Source of the DNA: Bdellovibrionales bacterium
Lineage (GTDB): Bacteria > Bdellovibrionota > Bdellovibrionia > Bdellovibrionales > JAMPXM01
Length of the DNA: 64,000 nucleotides
Direction of reading: 5' to 3'
Assembly (NCBI GenBank): GCA_016713885.1
Contig: JADJOF010000001.1
Span: 806,001-870,000 of the forward strand
The position numbers and the translations under genes are program-made. How positions within the stretch are numbered: the stretch's first letter is position 1; each line of letters begins with the position of its first letter. Of the stretch, positions 52,641-60,890 are shown piece by piece. The notes under the pieces are model-generated. The model saw only the letters and a program-made list of their open reading frames with translations, was not told the DNA's origin and made no database searches.

Positions 52641-52850
52641 ATGTTCCGCAACGCATTTGCATTTGTAGTTATCGCTTCAGCTCTCGCTATGACTGGCTGC
52701 TCGAAGTGCTCTGAGCAACCTGCTGCTGAGGCTCCTGCAGCAACTGAAGCTCCTGCAGCTCCTGCTGAAGCGGCTCCTGCTGAAGCAGCACCTGCTGCTG
52801 ACGCTGCTCCCGCAGCACCTGCTGCAGAAGCAACACCCGCTGCCCACTAA
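52641..52850 (+). CDS. Small Ala/Pro/Glu-repeat lipoprotein
   Basis: 69 residues from the ATG at 52641 (TAGGAGAA upstream). The lipobox A-M-T-G-C (C20) is followed by K-C, then a low-complexity tail of A-P-A-E-A and A-P-A-A units up to the end. It is probably an abundant envelope or surface lipoprotein, or a short spacer protein; such proteins are easily missed in annotation. It has its own terminator and regulatory-looking leader, suggesting strong independent expression. Confidence 0.75.
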   Translation: MFRNAFAFVVIASALAMTGCSKCSEQPAAEAPAATEAPAAPAEAAPAEAAPAADAAPAAPAAEATPAAH

Positions 52851-52890
52851 TATCAGCGCGAAGGCCCAAAGCTGACGCAGTTGATCGAAG

Positions 52891-52920
52891 CGCCCGGACT
52901 TGGTTCGGGCGTTTTTATTT
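52891..52920 (+). terminator. Rho-independent terminator after the small lipoprotein
   Basis: cgcccgga and ttcgggcg form an 8-base stem (one G-U pair) with loop cttgg, followed by tttttattt. It overlaps the 3' end of the convergent TIGR02147 gene. Confidence 0.9.
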
Positions 52921-53712
52921 CTGGCTATTGGTGATCTCAGTGAGTGGAAAAAAGCCGAGCTGTAGGCGGAAGACCTCTTTTCGGTTGGCCCCCTCGTGAT
53001 TGAGGAGTTCATGGACCTGGGTCATGAATTCCCAGGCGGCCCGGCGAAACTTTGGCAAGTCAGTCGGATCGATCGCGATCGTCAGACCCAAGCTGCTTCG
53101 CTCTTCGACTGGGTGTCCAAGAATGGCCGCATGTTCTTTGAGGGCAAATTCGGCCTGGATTTGGTTGATGACGGCGATTGACGACACCAACTCGGGTCCG
53201 GCTGTTTTTTGAGTTTTGTGTGCATTGCAGATGAGCTCGCCATTTTTTCCGTAAATGAGAGCTTCGGTCTTGATGAGATTTGCAATGGCTTGTCGGCACT
53301 CTTCGATCGATAGATTAAGCTGGCGCGCGATCCACTCTTCGTCGGATTGAAACCCTTGAACCAAAGTGAGTTCGAGAATGGCGTCATAGTACCACGCATT
53401 GGTCATCATCAGACTTTGATCCGTCACTTCCATAAAACAGGCGGGATTCTTTTCGAAAGCCTGCAACAGACGTTGCTCGAGACTCGAATCGAGGTTCAAG
53501 CCCGCGAGGATCTGTCTCAACGTTTTCTCAGTGAGTGTTCTTTTGCCAGATAGAATCTGGCTTAGGGTCGAGTGACTGATGCCGATTTTTTTCGCGAAGG
53601 TTCGTAGCGAGAGGCCGGAGTTTTTTGACTTTCTTTTTTGAAGCTCCTCATTGAGGAACTTGCGGATATCGACATCCATTTTAAAAGGATTCGCTGAGTT
53701 GGATTGATTCAT
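52915..53712 (-). CDS. TIGR02147 / DUF4423 family regulator
   Basis: 265 residues from the ATG at 53712. The N-terminal XRE-like helix-turn-helix has L-S-L-R-T-F-A-K-K-I-G-I-S-H-S-T-L-S-Q and I-L-S-G-K-R-T-L-T. The DUF4423 part has W-Y-Y-D-A-I-L-E-L, E-E-W-I-A-R-Q-L-N-L-S, L-T-I-A-I-D-P-T-D-L-P and ends E-V-F-R-L-Q-L-G-F-F-P-L-T. It directly follows the nitroreductase-like gene and may regulate that group. The same family is seen at the left edge of the window. Confidence 0.9.
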   Translation of the reverse strand: MNQSNSANPFKMDVDIRKFLNEELQKRKSKNSGLSLRTFAKKIGISHSTLSQILSGKRTLTEKTLRQILAGLNLDSSLEQRLLQAFEKNPACFMEVTDQSLMMTNAWYYDAILELTLVQGFQSDEEWIARQLNLSIEECRQAIANLIKTEALIYGKNGELICNAHKTQKTAGPELVSSIAVINQIQAEFALKEHAAILGHPVEERSSLGLTIAIDPTDLPKFRRAAWEFMTQVHELLNHEGANRKEVFRLQLGFFPLTEITNSQK

Positions 53713-53731
53713 AAGGGTTCCCGTCGATAAC

Positions 53732-54799
53732 TTATGTCTTGAGAAGCGAATCGACCGATGGCCTTGGTGACTTCCACCTTGGCAAAGCGGCATATCCCAT
53801 CCGAAGCATTATCATTGGAAGCTCTCCAAGGGGAAGCAGCCCTTTCCATAGATGGTTGAGTTCGGCCTGTGTGGCAATCGAGCAGCCCTCCACCTTTTCA
53901 GACGCATAAAGACAGGCCGCGATCTGAGGTTGTACAGCAACGCCTGCCGTCGTCGCTGCAAGCCAGATCCGCTCCATTGTTTGTCCGAGTCGAATCAGTT
54001 CGAGACTGCTGTCTCCACGTGTTGTCAGCACCAGGACTTCGCCGCTCCAATAGATCGGAAGAGCTCCCGCAAAAAATCCAAAAATCGAGTCGACGCCGAT
54101 GAGGCGTCCAATTTTTAACGCGACAACATTTTTGAAGAGGCGGAATAGGTGTTCAAGTGGACGTGGGGTTTCAAGACCTCGAATGGAGATGCCGTAGGGG
54201 CGGTCGGCGCCGGCATCAAAGTATAGGCTGCTATAAAGTTCGTCGTGCAGTTCTTGCGAGCGGAAACGCTCGCTCTCTGCCAAACGCGAAAGAGTCGCAC
54301 ATTGCTTCTTCGTTTCGCGTGATGAGAACCAATGCGCACAGGGACGATCGATCTGCAAAAGAATCTCTGCCTTGTCTTCGGCTGTCAGCGGTCTTCGTAA
54401 AAACGGCTTTCGATTGGTGACCCGACGGGGAATGGCTTGAGCTAGATTCTCATCGGATGGACTTGCGCCCGAGTGAAGTTCGATCTCCGCAAACAGGGTG
54501 GGAACCGTTTGAATGCCATTGTCGTCAGAGTGCAGTGTTAGCTTCGGCCGAAGACCGAGTCGCTTTGCCTCGATGAGCATATTCTCGATGGCGGCCCCAT
54601 ACCCGATCCAATCGACGAGGCGTCGGCGTCGAGGATAGTGGGCTTCCCGGGAATGTGTGAAACAGCGAATTTTTGAGACGCCAGAAGCTTGATCGTACTG
54701 CACAGAAAATCGATGATAGTTATCGGCAGAAGGGGCGGACAAGCCGGCCTTTAGAAGGGCGGTGATAACATTATCAATCGGTATACTTGTCACCGACAC
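53732..54799 (-). CDS. Nitroreductase-like flavoprotein
   Basis: 355 residues. The N-terminal A-L-L-K-A-G-L-S-A-P-S-A-D-N-Y-H-R-F corresponds to the FMN-binding 'a...APSa.N.qpw' start of nitroreductase-like proteins of the Acg/E1-associated type. The C-terminal L-I-R-L-G-Q-T-M-E-R-I-W-L-A-A-T and P-M-I-M-L-R-M-G-Y-A fit the same fold. The substrate is unknown. It overlaps the methyltransferase gene by 10 bases, so the two enzymes probably act together. Confidence 0.75.
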   Translation of the reverse strand: MSVTSIPIDNVITALLKAGLSAPSADNYHRFSVQYDQASGVSKIRCFTHSREAHYPRRRRLVDWIGYGAAIENMLIEAKRLGLRPKLTLHSDDNGIQTVPTLFAEIELHSGASPSDENLAQAIPRRVTNRKPFLRRPLTAEDKAEILLQIDRPCAHWFSSRETKKQCATLSRLAESERFRSQELHDELYSSLYFDAGADRPYGISIRGLETPRPLEHLFRLFKNVVALKIGRLIGVDSIFGFFAGALPIYWSGEVLVLTTRGDSSLELIRLGQTMERIWLAATTAGVAVQPQIAACLYASEKVEGCSIATQAELNHLWKGLLPLGELPMIMLRMGYAALPRWKSPRPSVDSLLKT

Positions 54800-55644
54800 A
54801 ATTTAAACAGAAACCGCAACGCAAGATAGTCGAAAAAATAGCGCAGCGACAGTCGAGAGCGACTGGCTTTCAGCGCCTGAGGAACGAGCTTCTGACTTGT
54901 GAGGTGCGAGCAGAGTGCGCCCACTATAAAAGGGGCGCCGAATGTCGTCATGAGCTTAGGATTTCTACCGCTCAAGGATTGAAGTGCTTTGCGCCATTCG
55001 TTCAATGAGAACGCAGCCCTCATGGAAGCGTCGTAGTCACGGAGAAGAACTGTTGGCGTTCCTTTGGCGGCGTCGTTGACGAAGAGTCGAATGGCTCGGT
55101 CCGACCTGAGCCGTCCAAAGTCGACGAAAAAGAAACCGCCTTGTGGCGTGAGAACGCGGCCGACCTCTCGATATGTCTCATTCAAATTGGCTATTGTTGG
55201 AAGATGGTGGAGAGCCATCGAGCAGTAGACGAAGTCGATCGATCTATCGGCAATCGAGGAGAGCTGAGTGAAGTTCTCTTTTAGGAAAGAGACATTCTTG
55301 AGTTGACGTCTGACCCTCTCTTTTTCAGCCATTGCCAGCATGTTCTCGGAGAGGTCGACCCCCACAAACCGGAGCATCGGATACAATTCCGCCAGCGGAA
55401 GTAAAAGCGCTCCGTTGCCACAGCCAAGATCAACGACCGTGCCGGCTAAGGGTAGGGCTTGGGCTATTTGCTCTAAAGCAAACTGATAAAACGGAGACAT
55501 GATCCCTGTTCCATTGCCGGCCGATGCAAAGGCCTCAACAGCCTCGGCGTCGGTCATGACAAGGTCAGTTTCCGGAATTCTCTCTTGTTCAGTCTTGGCG
55601 GCGAATTCGGAATAAAGAACTTTGCAGAGGCGAAGAGGAGTCAT
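54790..55644 (-). CDS. Class I SAM-dependent methyltransferase
   Basis: 284 residues. Motif I is V-V-D-L-G-C-G-N-G-A-L (residue about 70), motif II F-V-G-V-D-L-S-E-N-M-L, and post-motifs F-V-Y-C-S-M-A-L-H-H-L and L-T-P-Q-G-G-F-F-F-V-D-F are present. A helical N-terminal region (about 1-50) and C-terminal helix cap the fold. The acceptor is unknown. It is coupled to a nitroreductase-like protein, which suggests a small-molecule tailoring pair. Confidence 0.85.
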   Translation of the reverse strand: MTPLRLCKVLYSEFAAKTEQERIPETDLVMTDAEAVEAFASAGNGTGIMSPFYQFALEQIAQALPLAGTVVDLGCGNGALLLPLAELYPMLRFVGVDLSENMLAMAEKERVRRQLKNVSFLKENFTQLSSIADRSIDFVYCSMALHHLPTIANLNETYREVGRVLTPQGGFFFVDFGRLRSDRAIRLFVNDAAKGTPTVLLRDYDASMRAAFSLNEWRKALQSLSGRNPKLMTTFGAPFIVGALCSHLTSQKLVPQALKASRSRLSLRYFFDYLALRFLFKLCR

Positions 55645-55684
55645 GCCATGAGCTTATGAAGGTCTAGCCTTAGCTCAAATTGAA

Positions 55685-55724
55685 TTCAGAACTCGAGACG
55701 AGTTTTTGGTTCAATTGTTCTGAA
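55685..55724. promoter_or_regulatory. Inverted repeat upstream of the methyltransferase-nitroreductase pair
   Basis: ttcagaac (55685-55692) and gttctgaa (55717-55724) are perfect reverse complements in the 91-base gap between the DUF486 gene and the methyltransferase. A nested ggttca...tgaacc repeat overlaps the right arm. It could be an operator, possibly for the TIGR02147 regulator at the end of the group. Confidence 0.4.
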
Positions 55725-55735
55725 CCAGGAGCCGG

Positions 55736-56083
55736 CTACTGATTTCGAAAGACAAAGTAAACGGCGCCAATCAGGCAGAGCCCGGCCCACAGGTAGTCGA
55801 GCTTGAGAGGTTGTTTGAGAAATGATGTCAGAAAACCAACAAACACCAAAAGCGACACGACTTCTTGAATAATTCTGAGTTGTGCGACGGTGAACTGCAT
55901 CGAACCGATCCGATTGGCCGGGACCTGTAGGCAGTACTCAAAAAAAGCAATTCCCCAGCTGGCTGCGATGACGTACCAGAGCGGTCGTGCGCTCATTGTT
56001 TTGAGGTGTCCGTACCAGGCGAATGTCATAAACACGTTCGATCCAACGAGCAGGACAATCGTGGCCAGGCCATGGTTATTCAC
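55736..56083 (-). CDS. DUF486 / DMT-like small membrane protein
   Basis: 115 residues, four membrane helices. The DUF486 signature runs through the whole protein: S-N-V-F-M-T-F-A-W-Y-G-H-L-K, S-W-G-I-A-F-F-E-Y-C-L-Q-V-P-A-N-R-I-G, Q-L-R-I-I-Q-E-V and F-V-G-F. The family belongs to the drug/metabolite transporter clan; transport activity has not been shown to my knowledge. It follows ggt after a 12-base gap. Confidence 0.92.
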   Translation of the reverse strand: MNNHGLATIVLLVGSNVFMTFAWYGHLKTMSARPLWYVIAASWGIAFFEYCLQVPANRIGSMQFTVAQLRIIQEVVSLLVFVGFLTSFLKQPLKLDYLWAGLCLIGAVYFVFRNQ

Positions 56084-56094
56084 GGTAATGCTCC

Positions 56095-57831
56095 CTAGCG
56101 TCCGCCGGCGGCAGCCTCACCGCGCGGGTCGGCTGCAGCTTCGAGCAAGCCGTCTTGTGTTCGTTTCACGACGTAGACTTTTGCGATCCACGCCTCTTTC
56201 AAAGTGTGCCCAAATGATTGAAGCTTCTCCAAGACGTCCGGAGCCATACGGCGCGCATCGTGAAACAGTGTGTCGGGCAGAAACTGATGATGAACGCGTG
56301 GCCAGGCGACGGCGTCTTCGGCGTTGGCGTTCTGACCGATCAGTCGAACGGAGGCCTGCCAGACGGCACTTGCGATGCGAGGTCCACCCGGAGCGCCAAG
56401 TGTCGCGAAAAATTGACCGTCTTTATCGATAATCGTTGGACTCATCGACGACAAAGGACGTTTACCAGGAGCGACCGTATTGGCTTCGCCTTGAATCAAT
56501 CCATACTGATTCGCCTTGCCCGGTTGCGTGTTGAAATCATCCATTTCATCATTCAGAGCAATCCCGAACTTTTCGGTCACGACACCGCTGCCGTAAGATC
56601 CATTCAAAGTCACCGTCAATGCAACGGCATTGCCCTCGCGGTCCGCCAGAGAGAAGTGCGTGGTCTGTGTTTTCTCTTTTGAATCAGGAGTGGTCAGCGC
56701 CTCTTTTAAGTCAGGAGACTTCGAGGTCATCACGGCGATCGCCCGATCATCGTCGACAAGCTTCGCTAAACGATCGAGTCGTTCGGGGCTTAAGAGTTTT
56801 TCGGTGAGATCATTCTGTAGAGTCCCTCCCATCGGATCGCCCATTTGTCCGCGAGCTGCAAACGAGAGTTTCAGTGTTTCTCCAAAGAGATGAGCTTCCG
56901 TTGAGGAGAGAGGCGCTTTTTGCCCAAAGCGCTCTTCAATGCGGTTCAGCAGTTCAAACCCTTGAGCCATAATAAGACCGCCGCTCGAGGGAAGAGGCAT
57001 CAGATACAGTTCATAACCGCGCCATTGTCTTTTCAGCGGCGCCCGCCACTCAACACGATACTTTTTCAGGTCTTCGGCTTTCAGGATGCCGCCGGTTGCG
57101 TCTGTCGCCGAAAGAATGTCGGTCGCCACTGCGCCTTCATAAAAAGCCGCGGCCCCTTTTTTCTGCAACAATCGCAAAGCCTTTGCGAGCTTTGGCTGCT
57201 TCAACACGTCGCCCGCTTTCAATGGTTCATATCGCTCGCGCGGAGGTTTCGATTTGTCGAGAACGACGCGGCCAAAGGTCTTTTTGCCATTGGTCGTGAA
57301 GTTTTCAAACTCAGCCTTTGTCTGCTCGGCCCATTCGCCACTGACGGGGAAGCCCTGTTCAGCAAGCCGTATCGCCGGCGAAAAAAGCTTCCGCCACGTG
57401 ACTTTGCCATATTTTCTATGCATCTCTTGCAGGCCAGCCGGTACCCCCGGTACGCCCGAGGCCATGCCGCCATCGGTCGCCGCCTTGTCGCCTTTGCCGA
57501 TGAAGCTTTCTCGGTTCGAAGCCACCGGGGCCATTTCGCGAAAGTCCAGAACCTCAACCGTTGGCGCCGCGCCAGGATTGTTTTTTCGGATGATCGCAAA
57601 ACCACCGCCGCCGAGCGAGGCGTAGTAGGGGTGAGTGACGGCAAGAGCGAGTGCGACACCGACCGTTTGGTCAAAAAGGTTGCCGCCGCTCTTTGCGATC
57701 TCATTGGCCACTGAGGCCGAGTAGGGCGAGGGGCTGGCCACCGCGAACTCCTGCGCTTTGTACGGAAGAGCGAGAGTCGTCGAAGAGATTGAAAAGAGGG
57801 AAAGAATAAGGCCCAACATCATATTTTTCAT
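56095..57831 (-). CDS. ggt: Gamma-glutamyltransferase
   Basis: 578 residues from the ATG at 57831, which gives a good signal peptide (M-L-G-L-I-L-S-L-F-S, cleavage near L-A-L-P). A periplasmic N-terminal nucleophile enzyme, it hydrolyses or transfers the gamma-glutamyl group of glutathione. The self-cleavage and nucleophile Thr lies in Q-T-T-H-F-S (about residue 390), followed by D-R-E-G-N-A-V-A-L-T. The large-subunit motif S-L-G-G-G-G-F-A and the P-L-S-S-M-S-P-T glycine-serine region are present. Divergent from trmB. Confidence 0.94.
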   Translation of the reverse strand: MKNMMLGLILSLFSISSTTLALPYKAQEFAVASPSPYSASVANEIAKSGGNLFDQTVGVALALAVTHPYYASLGGGGFAIIRKNNPGAAPTVEVLDFREMAPVASNRESFIGKGDKAATDGGMASGVPGVPAGLQEMHRKYGKVTWRKLFSPAIRLAEQGFPVSGEWAEQTKAEFENFTTNGKKTFGRVVLDKSKPPRERYEPLKAGDVLKQPKLAKALRLLQKKGAAAFYEGAVATDILSATDATGGILKAEDLKKYRVEWRAPLKRQWRGYELYLMPLPSSGGLIMAQGFELLNRIEERFGQKAPLSSTEAHLFGETLKLSFAARGQMGDPMGGTLQNDLTEKLLSPERLDRLAKLVDDDRAIAVMTSKSPDLKEALTTPDSKEKTQTTHFSLADREGNAVALTVTLNGSYGSGVVTEKFGIALNDEMDDFNTQPGKANQYGLIQGEANTVAPGKRPLSSMSPTIIDKDGQFFATLGAPGGPRIASAVWQASVRLIGQNANAEDAVAWPRVHHQFLPDTLFHDARRMAPDVLEKLQSFGHTLKEAWIAKVYVVKRTQDGLLEAAADPRGEAAAGGR

Positions 57832-57913
57832 ATCTATCAATGGAATCATCTTTCACGGCGGATTCAAGCCCTTGTGCGCCGATCAAGACTTCGAGTAGGT
57901 TGGCCCCCACATT

Positions 57914-58618
57914 ATGAACGATCAGTCTCAGACCCGAAAGCGCCGCCCGCGGCTTGTCGCCGCGAAAACCCTCCCCAACCCGACCGACTACGTGTTGGCG
58001 CTCAATGGCGAATTTGCGGAATGGGCCTACGATGAGCAACGTGCGCTTCAGCATCGCGGTGAGTGGCGCCAGCAATTTGGCCTACCGGTGGAGCATCCGC
58101 TCGATCTTGAAATTGGCACTGGGAATGGCTACTTCTTTGCGCATCGCGCTCTTTCTGAACCGAGTCGTGCGCTGATTGGTCTCGAACTCAAATTTAAGCC
58201 ACTGATTCAGTCCATTCGGCGTGCCCTGCGGGGCGGGGCCAAGAACGCAAAAATTGCTCGCTACGACGCCTCTTGTATTGAAGATGTCTTTGCTCATGGC
58301 GAGCTCAACAATGTGTTTATTCATCATCCTGATCCTTGGCCACGCCAACGCGATTACAAACATCGCCTTATTCAGACTGAATTTCTCGAGACGCTTTTCA
58401 GTCTGATGCGCACGGGATCATTCGTGAATTTTAAAACAGATTCCGAAGATTACTACGATTGGGCTTTGCCGCTCATTCAACAATCAAAGTTCAAGGTCAC
58501 ACGTCAGACGCGCGACCTTCATCGATCCGAGTGGGCGAATGAGAACTTCGTCACGCACTTCGAACAGCTCTTCCTGCAAAAAGGTCAGCTGATTTTTTAT
58601 TGCCGGTTTGAAAAGTAG
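57914..58618 (+). CDS. trmB: tRNA (guanine-N7-)-methyltransferase
   Basis: 234 residues. Methylates G46 of tRNA. SAM motif L-D-L-E-I-G-T-G-N-G (residue about 63), G-L-E-L-K-F-K-P-L, the family signature H-H-P-D-P-W-P (about 137) and F-K-T-D-S-E-D-Y-Y-D-W (about 172) are all present. It ends 3 bases before the convergent lipoprotein gene. Confidence 0.95.
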   Translation: MNDQSQTRKRRPRLVAAKTLPNPTDYVLALNGEFAEWAYDEQRALQHRGEWRQQFGLPVEHPLDLEIGTGNGYFFAHRALSEPSRALIGLELKFKPLIQSIRRALRGGAKNAKIARYDASCIEDVFAHGELNNVFIHHPDPWPRQRDYKHRLIQTEFLETLFSLMRTGSFVNFKTDSEDYYDWALPLIQQSKFKVTRQTRDLHRSEWANENFVTHFEQLFLQKGQLIFYCRFEK

Positions 58619-58621
58619 TTC

Positions 58622-59965
58622 TCACTCCTCAGAGTGAATCGTATCGGCCGGATTAAGCGTGACGAAGTCGCCCCTTGAACATCGTGTATCATCGGTCTTT
58701 GGCTCGGCCGCCGGAGCGAGATTGGCGTGAACACGTACGTTCATGCCTGGCCGCTCCGGAGGCAGGAATAGGACTGCCTTCATGAGTTCAACGGGTGTTC
58801 GTTCGTCGAGTAGTTCGTCGCTCGAGCCTGCGACCGTCTCGACTTGTAGTGGATATTCGGCCTCCAATCGAAGCTGAGAGGTAATTTCCCAGTAGTCACT
58901 GAAGGGCGTGTAGAAGCAAAGCAGCTGACGGTCCAAAGTCATTGTCACAGTGATCGTCTTTCTTCCGTCAACAGCGACGAAGTCTCCCTTCTCCGTTCGT
59001 CGGATCGATGTCGCCCCGTCAAAGTCGAGATGGTAGGGGAGTTTGATCGCGCTGGTTTGAAATTTCCCAGGTGAGATCAATCTTGAACGGACGGTCTGTT
59101 TGGGAAATACGAGCGTGGTTTGCTGATCGTCTTTGACCGTGACGCTCCATTTGAGGACAGGCTTTCGAGAAAAATACATCGTCTCCTCAGTCGCCGGAAG
59201 GAGCGAGGTCGGCGGACTGACCTCTATGCGAGGCGGTTGAAACTGCAGGGTAATGTGACTCAGCAGTTTTCGATGCGTGGTTTCGTCGGCAAGGAGCGCA
59301 CAAGTCGGGCGTCGTTCAGAGGCCCTGGTGTCATCACCAAGGACCGTGTTTTTTGTTGAAAGAGTTTGAACCCGCTCGCGAGAGATTGGACTAGAAGAGG
59401 CGTCGCTCTCTTGAGCTGTCCACTTTGGACAGGCGAGAGTGAGAGTTTTCTGTCCTTCGGAATCGAGAGAAGAGAAGCCGCCGATAGTCTGAGCGGAATG
59501 GTGCGCGAGTGGTGTTCGAAACTGAAAATCGCGAAGAGTAAAAGTATGCGTGTTTCCGTCTGGGTGATGAGCCGTGAGCTCGATCTGGCAAATCCAATCG
59601 CGGTCGGCTCGATCGGGAGAAAAAATCGCGACGGGGAGAATCCGCGCCAGAGAAAGATCAGCGGCTGTTTCTGCGTGGGTGTTTTCGTTTAAAGTCTCAG
59701 CTCCAGAGCGGCAGTTGGTCGAGACCTTAACGGATAGACCGCGGTCCTCTGGTGAGAACTGGAGAACGGCACTAAGGCTCTTATTCGCAGTTCCTGTACT
59801 GCTAACATTTGCTGACTTTGCGATGCCGCGCTCATCCTCCCAGCGAAGAATGGGTTGCTTGAGGCGCCAAGCTGAGGTTTCGGGTTTGGGTTGGCAGCCG
59901 AGTACAGCGAAAGCCAAAGTCAAAGTAGCGTAGAGTCCGAGAACCGGACGGTTTGGAATGAGCAT
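58622..59965 (-). CDS. Lipoprotein of unknown function
   Basis: 447 residues from the ATG at 59965, preceded by GGAGG; the frame is open to 60100 without similarity. The lipobox A-V-L-G-C (C24) predicts lipidation. The remainder is strand-rich, with paired cysteines (T-N-C-R-S, I-C-Q-I, L-A-C-P, T-C-A-L, L-C-F-Y) and three similar segments containing 'L-R/K-W' near R-W-E-D and K-W-S-V, which may be repeated beta-sandwich units. No family is recognised. Confidence 0.65.
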   Translation of the reverse strand: MLIPNRPVLGLYATLTLAFAVLGCQPKPETSAWRLKQPILRWEDERGIAKSANVSSTGTANKSLSAVLQFSPEDRGLSVKVSTNCRSGAETLNENTHAETAADLSLARILPVAIFSPDRADRDWICQIELTAHHPDGNTHTFTLRDFQFRTPLAHHSAQTIGGFSSLDSEGQKTLTLACPKWTAQESDASSSPISRERVQTLSTKNTVLGDDTRASERRPTCALLADETTHRKLLSHITLQFQPPRIEVSPPTSLLPATEETMYFSRKPVLKWSVTVKDDQQTTLVFPKQTVRSRLISPGKFQTSAIKLPYHLDFDGATSIRRTEKGDFVAVDGRKTITVTMTLDRQLLCFYTPFSDYWEITSQLRLEAEYPLQVETVAGSSDELLDERTPVELMKAVLFLPPERPGMNVRVHANLAPAAEPKTDDTRCSRGDFVTLNPADTIHSEE

Positions 59966-60125
59966 TGAACCTCCATTGAATTTTCGCGCGACGGGCGCGG
60001 GATGGAGGAGGCGAGATGCAAGAACAAGAGCGCTGGCAGGTCCCAGTGCAATTCCATTGTGATGGGGGTGGGGCCCATAAAGAATTGCCCTGGTACTCAA
60101 TAAATAGGACTATCTAAAAATCGCT

Positions 60126-60890
60126 ATGAAAAGAATTGCCAAAAAGAAAATAAAAAAAATAGGTGAACCAAAGATTGTCCACTCTTGGCGACTCTGTCCT
60201 GCCGGTGAACACTGGGTACGAACGCATCCACTAAAAACGCCGGCAAGTAAAAATAATCCCGCGGGTGGTTTGACGACCCGTCGCGGCCATTGTGCATTCA
60301 ATCCCACCGGTAAAGATCAGCTTTACCCCGATGAGATTCAAGAAATGGCAGAACAGAATTTTTTAAAGGTAAAAGAAAAGCCATGTTCGATCAATTTGAA
60401 ATTTAAAAATAAGGGTGATCAGTACGACGATTTCATCGCCGGTTGGACAAGGTATTGGAACGATGTTTTTAAACCTAAAACCCGACTGGCTCCGAATATT
60501 GTGAAAGCTTTAATAGCCTCGGAGTCTGGATTTAACCCTACGATGTTGGCTGATAAGAAAAATTCAAATTCTGCTCGCGGTCTCATGCAAATTTTGAATT
60601 CAACTCGAAGAAACTTAGGAGATGAAAGCGGAGAGCTAAAAAATCATTTTTTGACTGTGACGAAAAATGACTTGAATGATCCTAACGTCAATATTTGTGC
60701 CGGAATTCGTTGGCTCTTTCAAAAACAGCTACTGGCTTCATCTTATTTGGGTCGGGAGGCTTCATGGGAGGAAGCTGTGATGAACTATAAAGGAAAATTG
60801 AAGAGCAAGACTGACGATGCGGAAGCAATAAAACAGAAAAAGATCTTTCAGAAATACTTTGACCTATTGGAGAAGTGTGAAAAATCTTAG
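60126..60890 (+). CDS. Lytic transglycosylase (SLT) protein without signal peptide, A+T-rich
   Basis: 254 residues. The C-terminal SLT/lysozyme-like domain has the catalytic Glu in A-L-I-A-S-E-S-G-F-N-P (E133), S-A-R-G-L-M-Q-I-L (about 149-157) and N-I-C-A-G-I-R-W-L-F. The N-terminus (M-K-R-I-A-K-K-K-I-K-K) is basic with no membrane segment. Residues 21-58 read W-R-L-C-P-A-G-E-H-W-V-R-T-H then R-R-G-H-C, where C24, H29, H34, H55 and C56 could bind a metal. The base composition is clearly A+T-richer than the neighbours, which suggests transfer. It may be an exported cell-wall-cutting effector rather than a housekeeping enzyme; that is inference. Confidence 0.78.
   Translation: MKRIAKKKIKKIGEPKIVHSWRLCPAGEHWVRTHPLKTPASKNNPAGGLTTRRGHCAFNPTGKDQLYPDEIQEMAEQNFLKVKEKPCSINLKFKNKGDQYDDFIAGWTRYWNDVFKPKTRLAPNIVKALIASESGFNPTMLADKKNSNSARGLMQILNSTRRNLGDESGELKNHFLTVTKNDLNDPNVNICAGIRWLFQKQLLASSYLGREASWEEAVMNYKGKLKSKTDDAEAIKQKKIFQKYFDLLEKCEKS

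Noticed and set aside
52677..53012. Gln/Ser-rich antisense frames opposite the small lipoprotein
   Set aside because: They only mirror the Ala/Pro repeat codons and the lipoprotein has a good start, lipobox and terminator.
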